Assembly (NCBI GenBank): GCA_037975125.1
Contig: JAJQOW010000024.1
Location: 830,501-894,500, forward strand
Length of the DNA stretch: 64,000 nt
Source: Latrodectus hesperus
Taxonomy: Eukaryota; Arthropoda; Arachnida; Araneae; Theridiidae
Direction of reading: 5' to 3'
Shown: positions 38,601 to 58,959 of the stretch, one piece after another
How positions within the stretch are numbered: position 1 is the stretch's first letter
Layout: every line of letters starts with the position of its first letter
Notes under the pieces: generated by a model
What the model saw: the letters and a program-made list of their open reading frames with translations, nothing else
Told to the model about the DNA's origin: nothing
The model's database searches: none
Translations under genes and position numbers: made by a program

Positions 38601-39500
38601 GAAATGCTTAACAACACTTACCCGACTTACGTAAAGTTTGGAATGCAGACTGCAGATGTTCCATTTTACCATATCCCAGGATTGGTGTTACATCAATCGG
38701 GATCTCTTGATTGTTTGAATAATATGGAATTGATGGCTTCAGAACGGTCGTACAGAACATCGCACAGAATATTAGAGGACAGCTATCAATGAAAACCATG
38801 AGTAAAAACATGTTACTTGTAAAGTTTTGACTGAACGTCAATGCTGTCACGAGATTTGAGTCAAAAAATATTTTCGTTTGTAAAATAACAAATACCTGCT
38901 TGAAAAGCTTGATGATGTTGAAGCATTATGGATTGTCAGCTTTGTGAAATATGACTTTAGTTATCTTTGACACTACATCATAGAAAAGAGTGTCTTCAAT
39001 AGTATAAAAACTCAAGAATCTGGAATGGAGTGAGACTAAGTTTTCATAACAATTTTGAATCTGTTTAAAGAATCAGAATAGTCATTTCCATGTTTTACGA
39101 CACCGTAGAGAATGCGCATTATTTATGTGCGTTTGATATGGTCGAATTGAACTAGTATCTAGAATGATGGTAACAATTAAATGTACCTCTTGGTCATTTC
39201 TCGTCCCCACTGATGGTAGTCTTTATATTGGACGTTGTATTTCTGTTGTGTCAAGGCTCGAAATGCTCTGCTTTGTTAAGCCAGGCAAAAATTATTTTAT
39301 CAGGATAACATGAAAAGCATATTGCTGGTATTGTATGAATTTTCTTTGATACAGAAAACAATCGATTTACTCTAATCAGAATGTTGTCCAGATCTTCCGC
39401 TAATAGGAAGTGTCTGAGTAATAGTTTATGAACAATCTGGTTGTTATGATATGTCAGTTACTACCGACAAATGAACTAGAGTATATTTTTTTGAAGTTGA
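38601..39500. other. less AT-rich stretch, perhaps an old transposon
   Basis: The composition differs from its flanks, and short frames on both strands overlap at 38604-38850. Weak resemblance to a Tc1-type transposase in the plus-strand translation near 39050-39300 was not good enough to name it. I see no TIRs. Confidence 0.2.
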
Positions 39501-39972
39501 ATGAGCAGTAGTATCAGTACAAACTATATATACCCAATTTCTGTTTGACACAATGTTAAGATATGTAAGTGATATTATTATCAGAAGTAGTGTTTCTGGA
39601 TTACGATTTCTTAGGATTTTTTGAAATTCTATTCGTCATCTTCAACATATTATATTTGCCCAATTAATAATATCTTTGTTAATAATATCTTTTGATATAG
39701 TAATATTAATAGCCAATAATGTAAAAAAAAAAAGCTTTTCCTTGAAATATTTTCATTATTTACTCTTCAATTTATTTTTTTCGTTTCGTTCATTTGATAA
39801 CAATATTTTATAAAAATAAAAATGCACTCGATTTTTATTTAACATTTGCATTTTTTTTATTAAATGATTTCTCCATATTCTCTAGAACGATTGTGTAATC
39901 TAAAGATAAAAATAGAGTCTTATGGGAAAGATTATCAAAATGTGAAATTCAAATCAAGTAAGATGCTGGTTT

Positions 39973-40042
39973 GTTGACTATTGGTTTCAACTAAGTAACA
40001 AAAAACAGTTGATTATTGGTTTCAACTAAGTAATAAAAAACC
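39973..40042. repeat. 35-bp tandem duplication
   Basis: Two adjacent copies (39973-40007 and 40008-40042) of a unit beginning GTTGACTATTGGTTTCAACT differ at about three positions. Confidence 0.85.
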
Positions 40043-46249
<6,207 letters not shown>

Positions 46250-46250
<1 letters not shown>

Positions 46251-47420
46251 TTGTCTACAACCATTTCCATAAAACCATTATTATGTGGGAAAGCATGATT
46301 AAGTTATTCGTCAGGGAAATTAATAAACATTCACAGTTAAGATTAAAATTTAAAGAAGAGTATACAATTTTCGAAGCTGAAATGGAAGGTGAATGGAAAT
46401 GTATGCCTCATTTCGCAATATTATCTTCTAATCACTTTTACTAGAAATTTTTGTAAACCACTAAGCAAGCTAAAAACTGATTTTTGGCACAAATTAAAAA
46501 TACAGAATTTCTAAACTCTTCAAAAGGTAAATATTTAAAAGGAAAGTTATTTTTATGGAAATGGTAACTTGAAAACAAAAATTTACTGAAATGCATCCAT
46601 AAACTCCATTATACCTTGGTATTTTTGAAATATTTTTTCATGAGCCAATTAAAGTCACTAAACGAAGATGAAAGTCTCGTAATTTAGAATCACGTTCAAG
46701 TGATGAAGTGGATTTCTGAATTGCATCAGCTTTCTTTAAGTAAATGGATAATGAATGTTAGAAAATATTTAACATATATAAGTGCACTCTCAGCATAAAG
46801 ATATTCTTTTAGGTCAAGTACAAAAACTCACTGCTTCACAGTAATAAGAGATGCATTCCGTTTCTCTGACTCTTCGATTCTTATATATTGTTTGTAGCTA
46901 GAATGAATTTGGCAATTAGAGTAATTATAAAAGCAAATATAGTATAGAAACGGTAAGAATTTTGCAAATTTATTTATAAATAGTTTTCCAAAAATGCTTA
47001 TCAAGCATTATTTAAAAAAAATACAACTAAATAAAATAAAAGACATCCATTAGTCTGAACATTTCTTCATAACTGAATCAAGTCTGTGAATTACTGAGGG
47101 AATATATTTATTCCGTAGGAAAAAACTCTTAATCCATTTCAAGTCTTAAACATAGTTTATAATATATTTTTACGGAACGTGAGATGAACATTTTTTTAAA
47201 GTTAGTGAAATTCAAAGTGACAAAGGAATACAGAATGTTTTAGGTAGCTAACATCAAATGATTCTACAAAATTCGATTTACTTTGGAATCACCCTTTCCT
47301 CATGATGAAAATAAATTTACTCAATCGAAATGGAAAGAATTTCATAAATAAATGGTAAACGATGTGAATTCTCCAACCATTTTTAAACTTTACTCTATTC
47401 ATTGGAGCATGAATCGTAAA
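46250..47420 (+). pseudogene. possible remnant of an LTR-retrotransposon pol (BEL/Pao-like)
   Basis: Plus-strand translations give coding-looking pieces. One is about 40 residues near 46290-46440 (IKLFVREINKHSQLRLKF...CMPHFAILSS). Its layout recalls the stretch before the PHH block in BEL/Pao RTs. Another, near 47281-47400 (SPFPHDENKFTQSKWKEFHK), recalls the region after RNase H in the same family. Stops interrupt both, and no catalytic motif or LTR is seen. It may be chance. Confidence 0.22.
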
Positions 47421-47957
47421 TTATAAGGTTTTCTTTCTTTCTTTTTTACTGCTAGTCACGTGGAAAGGCTCTAGGTTGTAAAACAAGTGTAAATTTAAAG
47501 CTTAATATCGTTTTATTTTCTTCTTTTTTTATCAGAGATGCTATTATTTTGACAGTCATTTCATCAAGATACATATAAGTATTACATATTTTGAAAAATG
47601 GTCACGAAACGATGAAGGTCGATCCGATATTTTTGAAATATGCAGAGGCATGAAACGGTAAAAAAAGATTAACAGTTAGATTTGTGAAATATGAGCTCTC
47701 TTATACTAGCAGATGGTTTTTCCTGATCGATTGCAAGTAGTTTCGGATATAAGACATTTTTAAACCGAAATAGAATTAACGCATGGATATCTTCATTTTA
47801 TGAATTTCTGTGATTTTAAAGCAGAACTAAATATGTTTTATCTTCAAAACAATCATTCTGAAATATAGATCACCATCTCATGATATAGTATTTAAATAGC
47901 TTACAGAACTTCCCAAAGATCGTTATTCTCTTCAAAATGAAGAACACAGGAATTCCT
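47421..47957. other. stretch with nothing recognised
   Basis: Slightly less AT-rich than average, but without motif or repeat. Confidence 0.4.
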
Positions 47958-47968
47958 TTGTCACATAT

Positions 47969-48354
47969 GTTGTTGTTGCTTATGACACTCGGACAAGCCT
48001 AGCTCGCTATGCCTTGGCTATGCGAATTTAATTCAAAATTCTTTCGTTTTAATCAGAGTACCACGAAGGTGAAAGTACGTCTTTGCTCTTTTTTAAATCC
48101 TCTGATAGATGGCACCATCAAAGGAACCACTCCCTCAATTTTGACATTGATCTGAAGGGGGAAAATTTTTCTCTAGACTATTGTACAAATGGTAATTGCT
48201 CAATGACATATCACGGGACTTTCGATTCCACGGATTTATATAACGAGCACGTATATCGCATGCACTCGGTAGGTCTTTGGCGGCATTAGGAATCGAACCC
48301 CACCTTTCCGGGTGGAATGCCGATGTCCTAACTACTAGGCTACCATGGCCTTTT
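47969..48354 (-). mobile_element. SINE type A, copy 2, 11-bp duplication
   Basis: Homologous to 35930-36319 throughout, with scattered substitutions and small deletions. The A box region (plus-strand 48330-48350) and B box (48288-48302) are recognisable, and the (CAA)3 tail follows ATAAG. Flanks TTGTCACATAT (47958-47968) and TTGTGACATAT (48355-48365) match at 10 of 11 positions, a likely target-site duplication. The 109-codon minus frame and 68-codon plus frame across it are artefacts of the SINE. Confidence 0.87.
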
Positions 48355-48365
48355 TTGTGACATAT

Positions 48366-49370
48366 AATTTCAATAATGTGTCTGCCAAGCGGAACATGCT
48401 TATCGATGATAATCTCTGTGCTTACCAAATTACGCAGTAGTAACAAAACTTTAAATCCTCCCACAACCAGTAAATTTATTCATGAGAACTGTATATGAAA
48501 AAAAACTACTAAATAATTCTTTATAATTTAACTGAATACATCTGAATACCAAAAGAAAATTGAGTCAGAATGATAAAAATAAATTGCTAAAGAAGGATGA
48601 CTCTGAATTATTTATAAAATCTCGAAGAAATGGGCATATCAATTTCTGTCGTTTCAATAAGTATAGGAAATTAAATGTGGATCTTTGAAGCAAACGCATG
48701 ATGGTAAAAATGACTATGTGCTATGAAAAAACAACATATGATATTTTCATTAGCGCAGAACTGATCAAATGATCAAATTAAAAAGACAGGAGATAGCCAA
48801 AAATAATTAGTATACCATTAAATAACTTTCAGGAATTCATTCAAGAGACTGTTAGAGGGATCATGCTTTCTTATCCCAATGCATCATATTATTCAAGATA
48901 GTCGGTCGAATTTCTGAAACAAAAATGTTTTACTTTAAAGAATAGTTTTCCCATTCACCTGATATAATTGAATGACTCTTAGTTACTTTTTAAATGAGAA
49001 AAAAACTTAAGAAGGAATGATTTTCATTCAGAAGATGAGATTGATGAAGACTGTAAATTATTTTTTCATCAATTCGATTCGATAAATGACTTAAGGCTGT
49101 TAGGCTTTAAGACATTCGGCTATAGAATAGAGCGAATACTATAAGAGTGACTAGAAACACTTCTAAAATTTCATAACTTTAAAATTTATGTGAGACTCAA
49201 AAATTTCAGAATAATCTTGGAACTCAGTTAAGCTGAAATTCAATATGTATTCCTTTTGTTTCAGAAAATTTATTAATCAATAATCGGAGTACAGTAACGC
49301 TGTCGATGTACCTGAAAAGTTTTAAGACAAAATTCGACGTTCACATTAAATTCTAGAATCTCCTCGCTTC
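48366..49370. other. stretch with nothing recognised
   Basis: May include the ruined 5' end (endonuclease part) of the LINE that follows, but I could not find its motifs. Confidence 0.4.
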
Positions 49371-52120
49371 AAATATCTCTTATCTACTAGCACTGATCAA
49401 AAAGGCAGTTTTTTCCCATGAAAAGGATTTAGCCATCAAAGCCACTCAAAACATAATGTTTGACTGTTGTTCCCCCTCATATAAAATGAAGCAGCACCTC
49501 TCCAACTGTACACCCAAATGGTGGTCTTGGTTTCTCCCCACAGCTCGAAAAGAACTATGGGCACTCTCCGACGCCGTTGTTTAAGAGCATCTATTGAGGA
49601 TCGGAAAAACTTCTTGGGTATTTATAAAAAAAAGTGGTTGATATAATAAATAATTATGATGAGGTAAGAAAACTTCCTGATTGGAATTTCTATAGTATGT
49701 TTCCAACTCATATTGCACAGCATACAAACCAATATTAAAAAACAGAGTCCTACCATCTCATCCCTTCATGCAAACTTCTACAGATCTTACATGCAATGAT
49801 TTGGACCAAGTTGAAGATATATTAGAGCTTCTATTCCCTAGATCTTCCCCAGAATTGGGAGATTCTATATCGTTGCTCTATTTTCAAATGACCTCATCAA
49901 AAATGAAATCGCTTGGGTAATCAATTCATTACATGGTGAGAAAGAAATAGGCTACGACCACGTAGACAACAGCATAATCAAAAGAGTTAATTTAAAATTC
50001 TCAGGTTTATTTTATCAACTATTTAATAAATGAATTTCATTATTTAACTTTCCAAAATGTCTAATAGTTGGAGTCATAAAACTCTTCCTAAAAGAGGACA
50101 AGAAAGACATCATTTCGTACTGTCCAATTTCCCCACTACCTAAAGTAAGAAAATTTCTTCGACCAATAGGCTGACTTTCTCTCTAGAAAATTAAAATTTC
50201 TTCAGTAAATTTCATTAGGACTTTCGTCAAAGGAAATCAACCGATGATGCTCTCTTCAACTTGACCAGCATCATTCATTCTCGTAAATTATATAAGTTAT
50301 ATGGTGTTTAAAAAATAATGGCCCATATAAAATTAAATTAGGTGGCTTAATAAGAATATATATTTAAGGAGCTTTTGCTCAACCCAACATCGTAAGCTGA
50401 AGCAAATTCTCCTATCAAGAAACTGCCCATAAGATAACAGAAACCAACTAATCAGCCATTTAGAAGATAGATCAGTCATCTAACCAACTAACATAGCAAA
50501 AAAGTAACAGAAAGATGGTGGCCTGCAAGTTTCTTACAGTGGTTCCAAACTCTGGAATTTAGTTTACGTAACCCCTTTGAAATTCGACATGTCTAAGGCA
50601 GAAAAAGAACTGATTTCAGAAAGCACTGTACATCTGCAAGCTTTTGCAGATGATTTAACTTTTGTGGTGGCTGCATGAAGTGAAAAGAAGCTAGATAAAG
50701 ATGCGAGTGAAGCTCTTAGTCAATTCAAGTCCTGGACAAATTACTCCAACTTCGATATCTCTTGGCCCTATAGCTATAGAAAATTTTCCCTAATAGCTAA
50801 AATACAACGTGGGCCACAAATTCTCATGAATGACAATTGATTAAATAAAGCAGATACCATCAAATTGTTAGGCAAATATTTGATATAAAAGTTAAACTTC
50901 GAGGCTCATATCGTAACCCAAGGAAATAAAAACATTCAACATTATGAAAAATTTAAAAGAATTGCTGGTATCTGGTGCAGTTATTCAAAGAAATCTGGAA
51001 CAATATTCTTTAAAACTGTAACAGAAAAAATGCTTTATATGGAACAGCAAATTTCACTCTCTTCCAAATTATTATCCTTAAAACTCAATTCTATACAGCG
51101 AAAACTTCTCCGCAGCATCACAGGAGCATTTCGTACTACTCCAACATCAGCACGTCAAATAATAACATAGATTCCACCACTTAACTTTACACTAGAAATA
51201 GAAGCAAAATTTATTCGTAGCCAAATTCCTTGTTTTGATCCTGCTCTCCCACCACTGTCAGGTATTAAAGTCGAAATGAAAGTTGATTTAATCCATCCAA
51301 ATTTTTTCCAACTGAGACAACTCATCTTAATTCCTGATAAAACTAATATTCCAATATTTGAAAATAGAAAGCAGGAAATCATGTAGGAGCAGCAGTAATT
51401 TCCTTTGACAGGGATGGCTACACATCAGTATGGTAGACTAATTTTAGAAGTGGAAAATTCAGTACATCAAACAGAAATTCTAGCTTTAAAAGAGGCCGTT
51501 AAACAATATAAGCAATATCAAACTCCTAGCATTATTTGATCTGATTGCCAATGTGAGAACTCAAGTAACGAAAGAACAGGCCAAGCGGCTAAAAATTCCG
51601 GCATCTCAGGAGACCAAACCACAACCATACCCCTTCCACGTTGGTTAATGAAAGCCACTCTCAGAAACTGTAATGTAAAATTGGCAGGAAAGTTGGATCA
51701 TTGGTAATACAGGCAGATAAACCGTTGATTTAGGATCTAATGTTTCTATGCACCCCCGGCATTGACCTAGAAAAGATGTCTTTCCTCAATGGCTATGGGT
51801 CTTTCCCTACTTATTTTTAACGGTTTAATATAGTTTCAACTCAATACTGCACATGTGGAGATAAGGGAAATCCGTTCCGCTACTTGTTAAATCGTCTACT
51901 TGTAACATCGTGTCATTTGACAGCTAACAGTTCAATGGGAAACAGTTTGGAAAAAGAAAGTTCAAAATCGACATTCCAGGCAAGAGTTTAATGGACTAAT
52001 GGACTTTCTAACTGACCATAAGCAACTCGTCTCTTGATAAAAACAAAAGAAGTTTAGCCAGCAAAAAGAACTAGACTTTACATTAAAAGAGATTGCCGGA
52101 AAAACAATGATTTACTTTGC
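49370..52120 (+). pseudogene. heavily decayed LINE, R1-like family
   Basis: Many stops and frameshifts, but the pol landmarks follow in order on the plus strand. WWSWF (about 49520) is the typical Trp pair before RT. Next come VINSL...GYDHVDNSIIK and FPKCLIVGVIKLFLKE (about 49915-50095), the RT fingers. FADDLTF (about 50642-50662) keeps the catalytic aspartates. KLLRSITGAFRTTPTSA and PPLNFTLEIEAKFIRS (about 51100-51225) are the connection region. ENSVHQTEILALKEAV and SDCQ (about 51450-51550) hold the RNase H E and D. YCTCGDKGNPFRYLL (about 51846-51890) is a C-terminal zinc-type motif. It differs from the 30-kb LINE and is old and inactive. Ends are uncertain. Confidence 0.7.
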
Positions 52121-55100
52121 TTTACCTATTTTTTATTTATTTATTGTTTAGAAAGACTTACGAGCCCATTTTTTGGTGTAATTTTTAAATAAAACTGTCA
52201 AATAAATTCTCATATGATATCTATTTAAATTGGTAAAACTTATCACGAGCTAGACATAATGAGATCTACTGAGGTAAAACAATCGGTGCTTAACAACAAT
52301 GGTAGTAAAAGCAATTTGGTCATCAAAGAAGTGTAAAAAATGAACGAGTTTGTATTACAAAAGACAAACGAAGCAGATTGTGCCTCTCTCAAGAAAACGA
52401 AGAATTGAAAATTCATAAAAATGTCTAATGTCGCAAAATAATGAATGTATTTTTTTTAAATACAATAATACACTTGATTATATTTATCAGGAAGATGACT
52501 TTCTTATTCGAAAAATAGGATTGAACCAAGAGCTTTGACTTGATTAATTACGCTCAAGAGAAATTTAAATAGACATAAGTATCAGAATTATGTATATTAC
52601 TATCTTATTCTTAATTTATTAAAATTTTAGGAAAAAATTCTGAAACTATTTTTGAGCATTCTGTTTGTCTACAAATAAGGAACATAGATTTTTGAAAATA
52701 AAATTTTTAATCACCTGAAGTATTTTTTAGCTTTAGAAATTTCGAAAAAATTAGATACTTATAAAATATTCATATTAAAACGTCCCTTTTCATTGTTTCT
52801 ATATGAAATGTAAACGTAAAGTAAGGAGACAAGATTTTTATTCTAAGAAATTAGCTAATTAACTTGCGTAAAGTAACCCTTATATTCCTTTTTACCCATG
52901 AAATGTAAAGCGCAAAAGACTTCTGAAGAGATCAAATCTAAGGAAATATTTAATCGAAGAATATATTTTAACAGTTAAATTATGAGCTTAAAAATAAAAT
53001 AAAATAAAAATTAAATATGAAAACATCGAATTAAAAGTTTAACTGTAATTAAAACCCTGACCATCGGTTCAACAATTCGTAGGCAACTTTCATTTCGTAT
53101 ATGAAAGCAACTTCACATAAGTATACTCCTATTACGTATGTGAAGTAGCTTTAAATTCATTTTAAGCTGTATGTCCCGATCCAATTAACACTCATGTGTA
53201 AAAAGTCACCAAAAAGTCAACCAAGCAAACACTCATCAAAAACATTTGGAGAGATGATATAAATGAAATACTTAATTTAAGATCCTCCTTTTCATTACTT
53301 CGATATGAGTTTTATATGTAAAGTAACATGATAAAAGTACCTTTAAAGACGAAAAACCCATTTCTATAAGAAGAAGAAAACTTTATCATAAGAGATTTCT
53401 GACCTAAGAAACTGTTTCTACATGAGTTTAAGTTAAAGTAAGATAAAAAAAAGTAAAAAGATTCATCGAAAGGAGATAATGTGAAAAAGATATCAATTCT
53501 CATGTTGTTTGGAAAATTTAAAATGAGATTAGAAAATCCACTAAAGAATTTTTATTTTAAGTCAGACGTAGAAATTAATTAAATATTTTATTAATTTTAT
53601 CAACTTATAAAAATTTATCGTTGAATTCTTTTTTAAAATATTAATTGTATGTGATACTGTTTTATACTTATATATTTTATAAGAGTCATTTTTGCAACAC
53701 AGTTTTATTATCAGAAAAAATTTGCTTATAATTTTTTTATGTCAAACTTTTATCAAAATAAGTTATTAAAATTTTTGTCTTATGAATTATGAATCAGACT
53801 TTTAGTGATTTTAGAATATTCTTAAAATTATATGTTGTAAATATCTTGAAGAGAATAATTGTTACATTTCTCGTCTGATGGAATATTATAACTGAAAAGA
53901 CATTTCTTTAAATTGCTTTAATATTTCTTATATCATTCCACTATTGATCATTAAATTTCTTATCCACAGAAAGAATTGCTGTGAAATTCATATGAGGGAA
54001 ATTAATATACTCCCAAAAATTAATATCAAGAAAACACGTATAGTAAATTCTGCATTATTTTATTTTACTCCGGAGAACATATGCGTATTAACTTAATACC
54101 AGGAAAATATGCACAGAAAATTCCAAAATGATGGACTTTACATGGTATAACATCCCACAGCTTATAATCCTGATATCAAGAGAACATATATAGATGAGCT
54201 TTAGTGAATTTATGATATAATGAATAGAAAGAACTATATCTAAACTACAATAATGACTATCTAAACTACAACTAAATTTATAAAAGGATTTAAAGCTTCA
54301 GGATTTACATATCCAAATGAAAATAATAATTTCCAAAGATGATGTAAAGTTTAAATATGTGATTCATAAAAATAATATGTTGACAATGACTCATTTCAAT
54401 TCAATTATTTTTAATGAAAAATCATAGAAACACTTATATTTTGTTAATTAATGTGTGTGAAATCTCCTAAAAAAAGTAAGATACCAATTTTCTTTTGAGT
54501 TCTACTTTTTTATATGTCGAGATACAAATGTTTTAGTATTTTTTTACAGTAGATGAACACTATATCTGTTTCTGTGATGATTTGAGAAACTTGAATTTAT
54601 GTATTTGTCTCTCTCTCGCAAAAAAAAAAAAATTACCCATTTTATACCCGTAAAAGATTATGCTAAATTCTATTTATTTTCCATATTGAATACAGAAAAT
54701 TATTGACAAAATTATTATGCTGGGAAATACTGACAAATATACATACTAATTAACATGTTAAAAATTTTATATCAAAGAGATGTGAATTCAAAAGTAAACA
54801 AATGTGATTAGAAAATAAATGCGTATGATCAATTCACTTGAATACGAATAATGCTTCCTAAGTTTAATTCCACCTTTTTCTGAAGCTTAGTTTTGTTACT
54901 GAACTTACAATTAGACTTTCAACACGATTAATCCTCAGAAAATAGATGATAAATACCGCTTGAAATTTCAACCGAAATTAAGTTTTCAATCAAGTTTAAT
55001 TGTTACTCACTTCTCAATTTTCATACCTTGCCATTCGTATTTATAATATAGCATGATAAGTCATATTTTGTTAATAATTATATACCTTAAAAATAAGACT

Positions 55101-55297
55101 GCTTTCTTCCAAGGGAAAAGTGCCAGGTTTGATTATAATTACGAAAAAGAAATGTATGTTACGCTTCTGCTCCCTGTATGTACGATTATGCATATACTTG
55201 GAAGCTTTCCATTGTTTTCTCTCTTGCAAAAAACATACATAGCGGTTACAGGACTGTACCTTAAACTTGGCTGGTAAAGATCATTCACCTATCAACA
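52121..55297. other. AT-rich stretch, nothing recognised
   Basis: No gene recognised. The 74-codon plus frame 55053-55277 is anonymous. Confidence 0.45.
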
Positions 55298-55545
55298 AGC
55301 ACTTCCTAATTTTGAACCATGGTAAGGTGATGTGATATTACCTGAACTGAAACCCTCCCCTCCACATAGGAAAGACTTTGGATATCACAGATTAACGTAG
55401 ACAGATTCCCAGCCTACGAACCTACAACAATTTAGTAAGAGCGAATGTGGTCATTCTTCTAATTGCTACCCGTGTCAAGTGATGCTTCACTTTTTCTGAT
55501 CTTAACGAGAAGTGGCGTGAAGCTACTGAGCCACAAGGACTGTAC
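55298..55545 (-). mobile_element. SINE type B, copy 2, lacking the 3' module
   Basis: On the minus strand from about 55545 it matches the head and body of 20970-21235: GTGGCTCAGTAGCTTCACGCC, later TCTACGTTAATCTGTGA, and ACCATGGTTCAAAATTAGGAAGTG at its end. The shared 3' module and CAA tail are missing and I find no target-site duplication. It is either truncated or a fossil that predates the tail exchange. Divergence from copy 1 is substantial. Confidence 0.7.
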
Positions 55546-58500
55546 ATCACATGAATAACGTTATCATTATTTTTTCAGTTTTTAAAACAAAATTTTGAAG
55601 TTTTAGCGAAGTTTCGCTTCACCTAGTATAACTTAGAAGTTTTAATTTCCTCTTGAATTCCAAAGGATTCTATATAAGTTTTGTTTGAGAAATTTTCTGC
55701 ATTTTAAGTAAAAAGTATGATAATTCAATATCTTAAATAATAATAATAAAGAAGGCTTTTACAGGTTCCCAAAAAATATATATTTGAATAGTCATTATCA
55801 AACTATCAAGATACAGATTTACCTATGAGAATATTATTATAATCATTTAAGGTAGGTAAGTAAGAAATGTCGGTATAAAGAAAGCTTGAGTTCAGCATAT
55901 TAAGCATATTATTGTCAAATAGAAAGATGACACTTTGGATTCAGTATGCCAAGCTATTTGGAGATTTGATTGTGAGATATAAATGTAGATTCATTCCTTC
56001 TCGTAAAAAAATGAATCTTCGTTGATATTTTGAAGAAAGTCCACATTTATTAAAATTCTTATCATTGTTACCATGCTGAGAATTTATAGATTCTAGACCA
56101 TACAATTGAAATATAACATTTGGTACATACTATCTTTATTCTGGTGAAGAAACCTTTAATCCACAAAAATTGTTTCATTAATCTTGACATTCGTAAACAT
56201 TTTCTTAAAATTAATTTCGTATAAATAAACATTTAATACTCCATTTTGAATTAGATATAATTTTGAATAAGAGCCATAAACCCTCTTATTAGAGTGCATT
56301 TTCTATTAAAAACTTTATTATAAAATGAAATATTACTAGATATTGTATATTTTGAGGTAATAAATTAAAAAACAGTTATACATATGCTGCTGAAGACATT
56401 ATTACAAATCTACTCTTCCTAGTTAAAAAGAGAATCTGCAGAATTATTCTTTTTTCTTTTTATTTATTACGTTTTATTTCTTCTTTTATTTACTGAAAAA
56501 ATTACAGCACACATACTGTTGATACAATGTCTATAAATCAACTTCATATGTTATAAATGTTTCAGAGAATGTTAGATAAAATTAATCTCTAAATTTTTCT
56601 CTGACTTATATTGCAAAACATATATTGTCTTTTTGATTTTGTAAATTTTTTAAACTAATGTACTGTAACTTGTTACCTCCAATTTACAATCAACACCAGT
56701 ATTTTTACCGTTAGTGGATTCCATTCTTGTATACTATTAACCATTCATTGTGTTTCTTATGAACTTGTAAACTTTTTATGCCATTCTATCTCTATAAATA
56801 CATACTTGACTGAACTCATCATTTGGCACATTATATGTGGAAAACATTTTCCAATATTATAGTGGATTTACCATGTTTATCATTACATGGTAATTTTTTG
56901 CTTATTAAGAGTAATTCGGGAATAATCTAAAGTTTATTATGGATTTCGAATCATTGCAAATATTCACCCTAGAGGAATGTCTAATCTATAAGATGTTGAA
57001 CTTCAAATCAGAGAGCTTCAACATTCAACTGCAAGCTAGATTTATGCACTTACGAATTACAAATCTTATAAAACAATTCTTTTTATTCAATAACCAAGAA
57101 AATGTAAGCAATATAATGATCCCACATTTCTTAAAATAATTTATCAGTTATTTTTTTTGGGGGGGGGACAGATTTCGTTCTTTTTTATTCACCCTTTATA
57201 AAAGGCAAACTTTTATAATGTGAAATTTAAATGTTTTAGTTTGTAAATGACTTCAGCTTTTTAAGCTTCTTAAAAATAAATTTTATATGAAAATTGAGAA
57301 TAGTAATACAAAAACAATTTTAAATTTACTGAATGGGCTAAAATTGTCTACTAAATAATAAATGAATTCTTTCTACTGTAACTGCGTACAAAATGTGTAG
57401 AGAATGATAAATATTCAGATACTTTTATAGAAAGATATCTAAATATTTATTGCTTATTTTGATGAAATATTCTTATCATTCTATATTTTATATTAACTCT
57501 CATTAAAGACGTAAAAAAAATATTTTTCGCAAATTACATAAATATACATATAATAGTCAGCAACAAAAATAGTTTTATCGATAAGTTAAAAAATCGCAGA
57601 AACTTGTCCAAAATTTAAACTGTCTTGTTATACATCAGCTACGATTAATTTTACCTCAAATTATTGGCTTATTTAAAATTTCTTCCGGCACAAACGACTA
57701 AGAGACCAGATATAGATTTATTTTGATAAGAAATAGGAAACTTTTCGTTGGTTCTAATACAAAATCGATTACTATTTTCACAAAATTGGTTGAAGCAAGG
57801 AAGTTTTATTTTAAACGCTTTACAGAATCCCCTTAGGATTTACGGAAGAAATTTTTTATCGTAAAGAATTTTTGGAAGCATTTTATAGCTAAATCCATAG
57901 TGTCAACCAAAACTGACAAAGAGCTAAAAATGTAAACACATTTTAACATTTGTAATACATAATTTATATTTTACCATTGATGTCTGCCAACTTTCTGGAA
58001 ATTTAATGCTTTCGGTAAATTGGAAATAAAATATTATGAAATCTACTTTAAAACTTAGGTTCTGTGCAATTACGGGGAATCTCTTTTTGTAAGTATATAT
58101 TTTACTTTTAAAGTTATAAAAGAGATATTTCTTACTCCATGCATAATTAACTATTAAAATGTGTAAATCATTAAGAAGTGTCTGAAATAGTGCGTAAAAG
58201 AAAAAGAATATCATTCAGCTTTTTAAGTATGATTCATTATTAATTCAAATAAATTACTTTTGTATAGAAAAGTAAAATTCTAAAGTTCTTTTCAGTTTTG
58301 TAAAGATTAATTATTAAAAGTATACGATTTTCTTTACATAAGAAATGATGAAAGTTGTACTCGTGGGACTAGTTTGAAGTGTTGCAAAATTGAGGACATT
58401 ATTATAACAATTTCATATCTTTAGAAAAGAATAAATAAAAAAACCAAAATTTCATATTTCATATTTTTTTAACAAGACATTCAATTTAAAGATTCTAAAA

Positions 58501-58900
58501 TCAGTTACTTGGCATTGATATTTATTAGCTGATTTTAAATTACAGATTTATAAAAAAATTTGATAAATGAACTAATAAACACTTTCATACACAATTTTTA
58601 AAGACTTATAAAAATATTAACTTGATGACTGAATACTAATCTTTACTACTTGGATTTTGAAAATATTTTTGCAAACTAAAATGTATTAACAAAGTCTAAA
58701 ATTTTGAGAAAATTATCTTATAAAATAATATATTATTTAATCTCAAAATATCATAAAAAATGATAAAATGTAGAGAAAAAATAAAAATATAGTTACTATT
58801 TTAAATAGTTCAGTAGTTTTTAACCAATTTTTTCAATTAGTTCATTAGTACTGGGGCCCTGTATATTTCTCTTATTACAGGTTATTAAGTCAATAGATTC
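55546..58900. other. AT-rich stretch, nothing recognised
   Basis: A 9-base G run follows a T run at about 57151-57168. The frames at 56939-57139 (plus) and 57924-58214 (minus) are low complexity, with no domain. Confidence 0.45.
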
Positions 58901-58959
58901 AGGAGGATCTTAATTCAATTAAGGTTTTAAAAGCATCAAAATGAAATAGAGGAATTTCC

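Noticed and set aside
38600..39500. Tc1-like transposase in the plus-strand translation
   Set aside because: The alignments I tried by eye were too weak and no inverted ends were found.
48083..48464. Overlapping plus (68 codons) and minus (109 codons) frames that look like small genes
   Set aside because: They lie within SINE type A copy 2 and its flank; the related copy at 35930 does not keep the frames.
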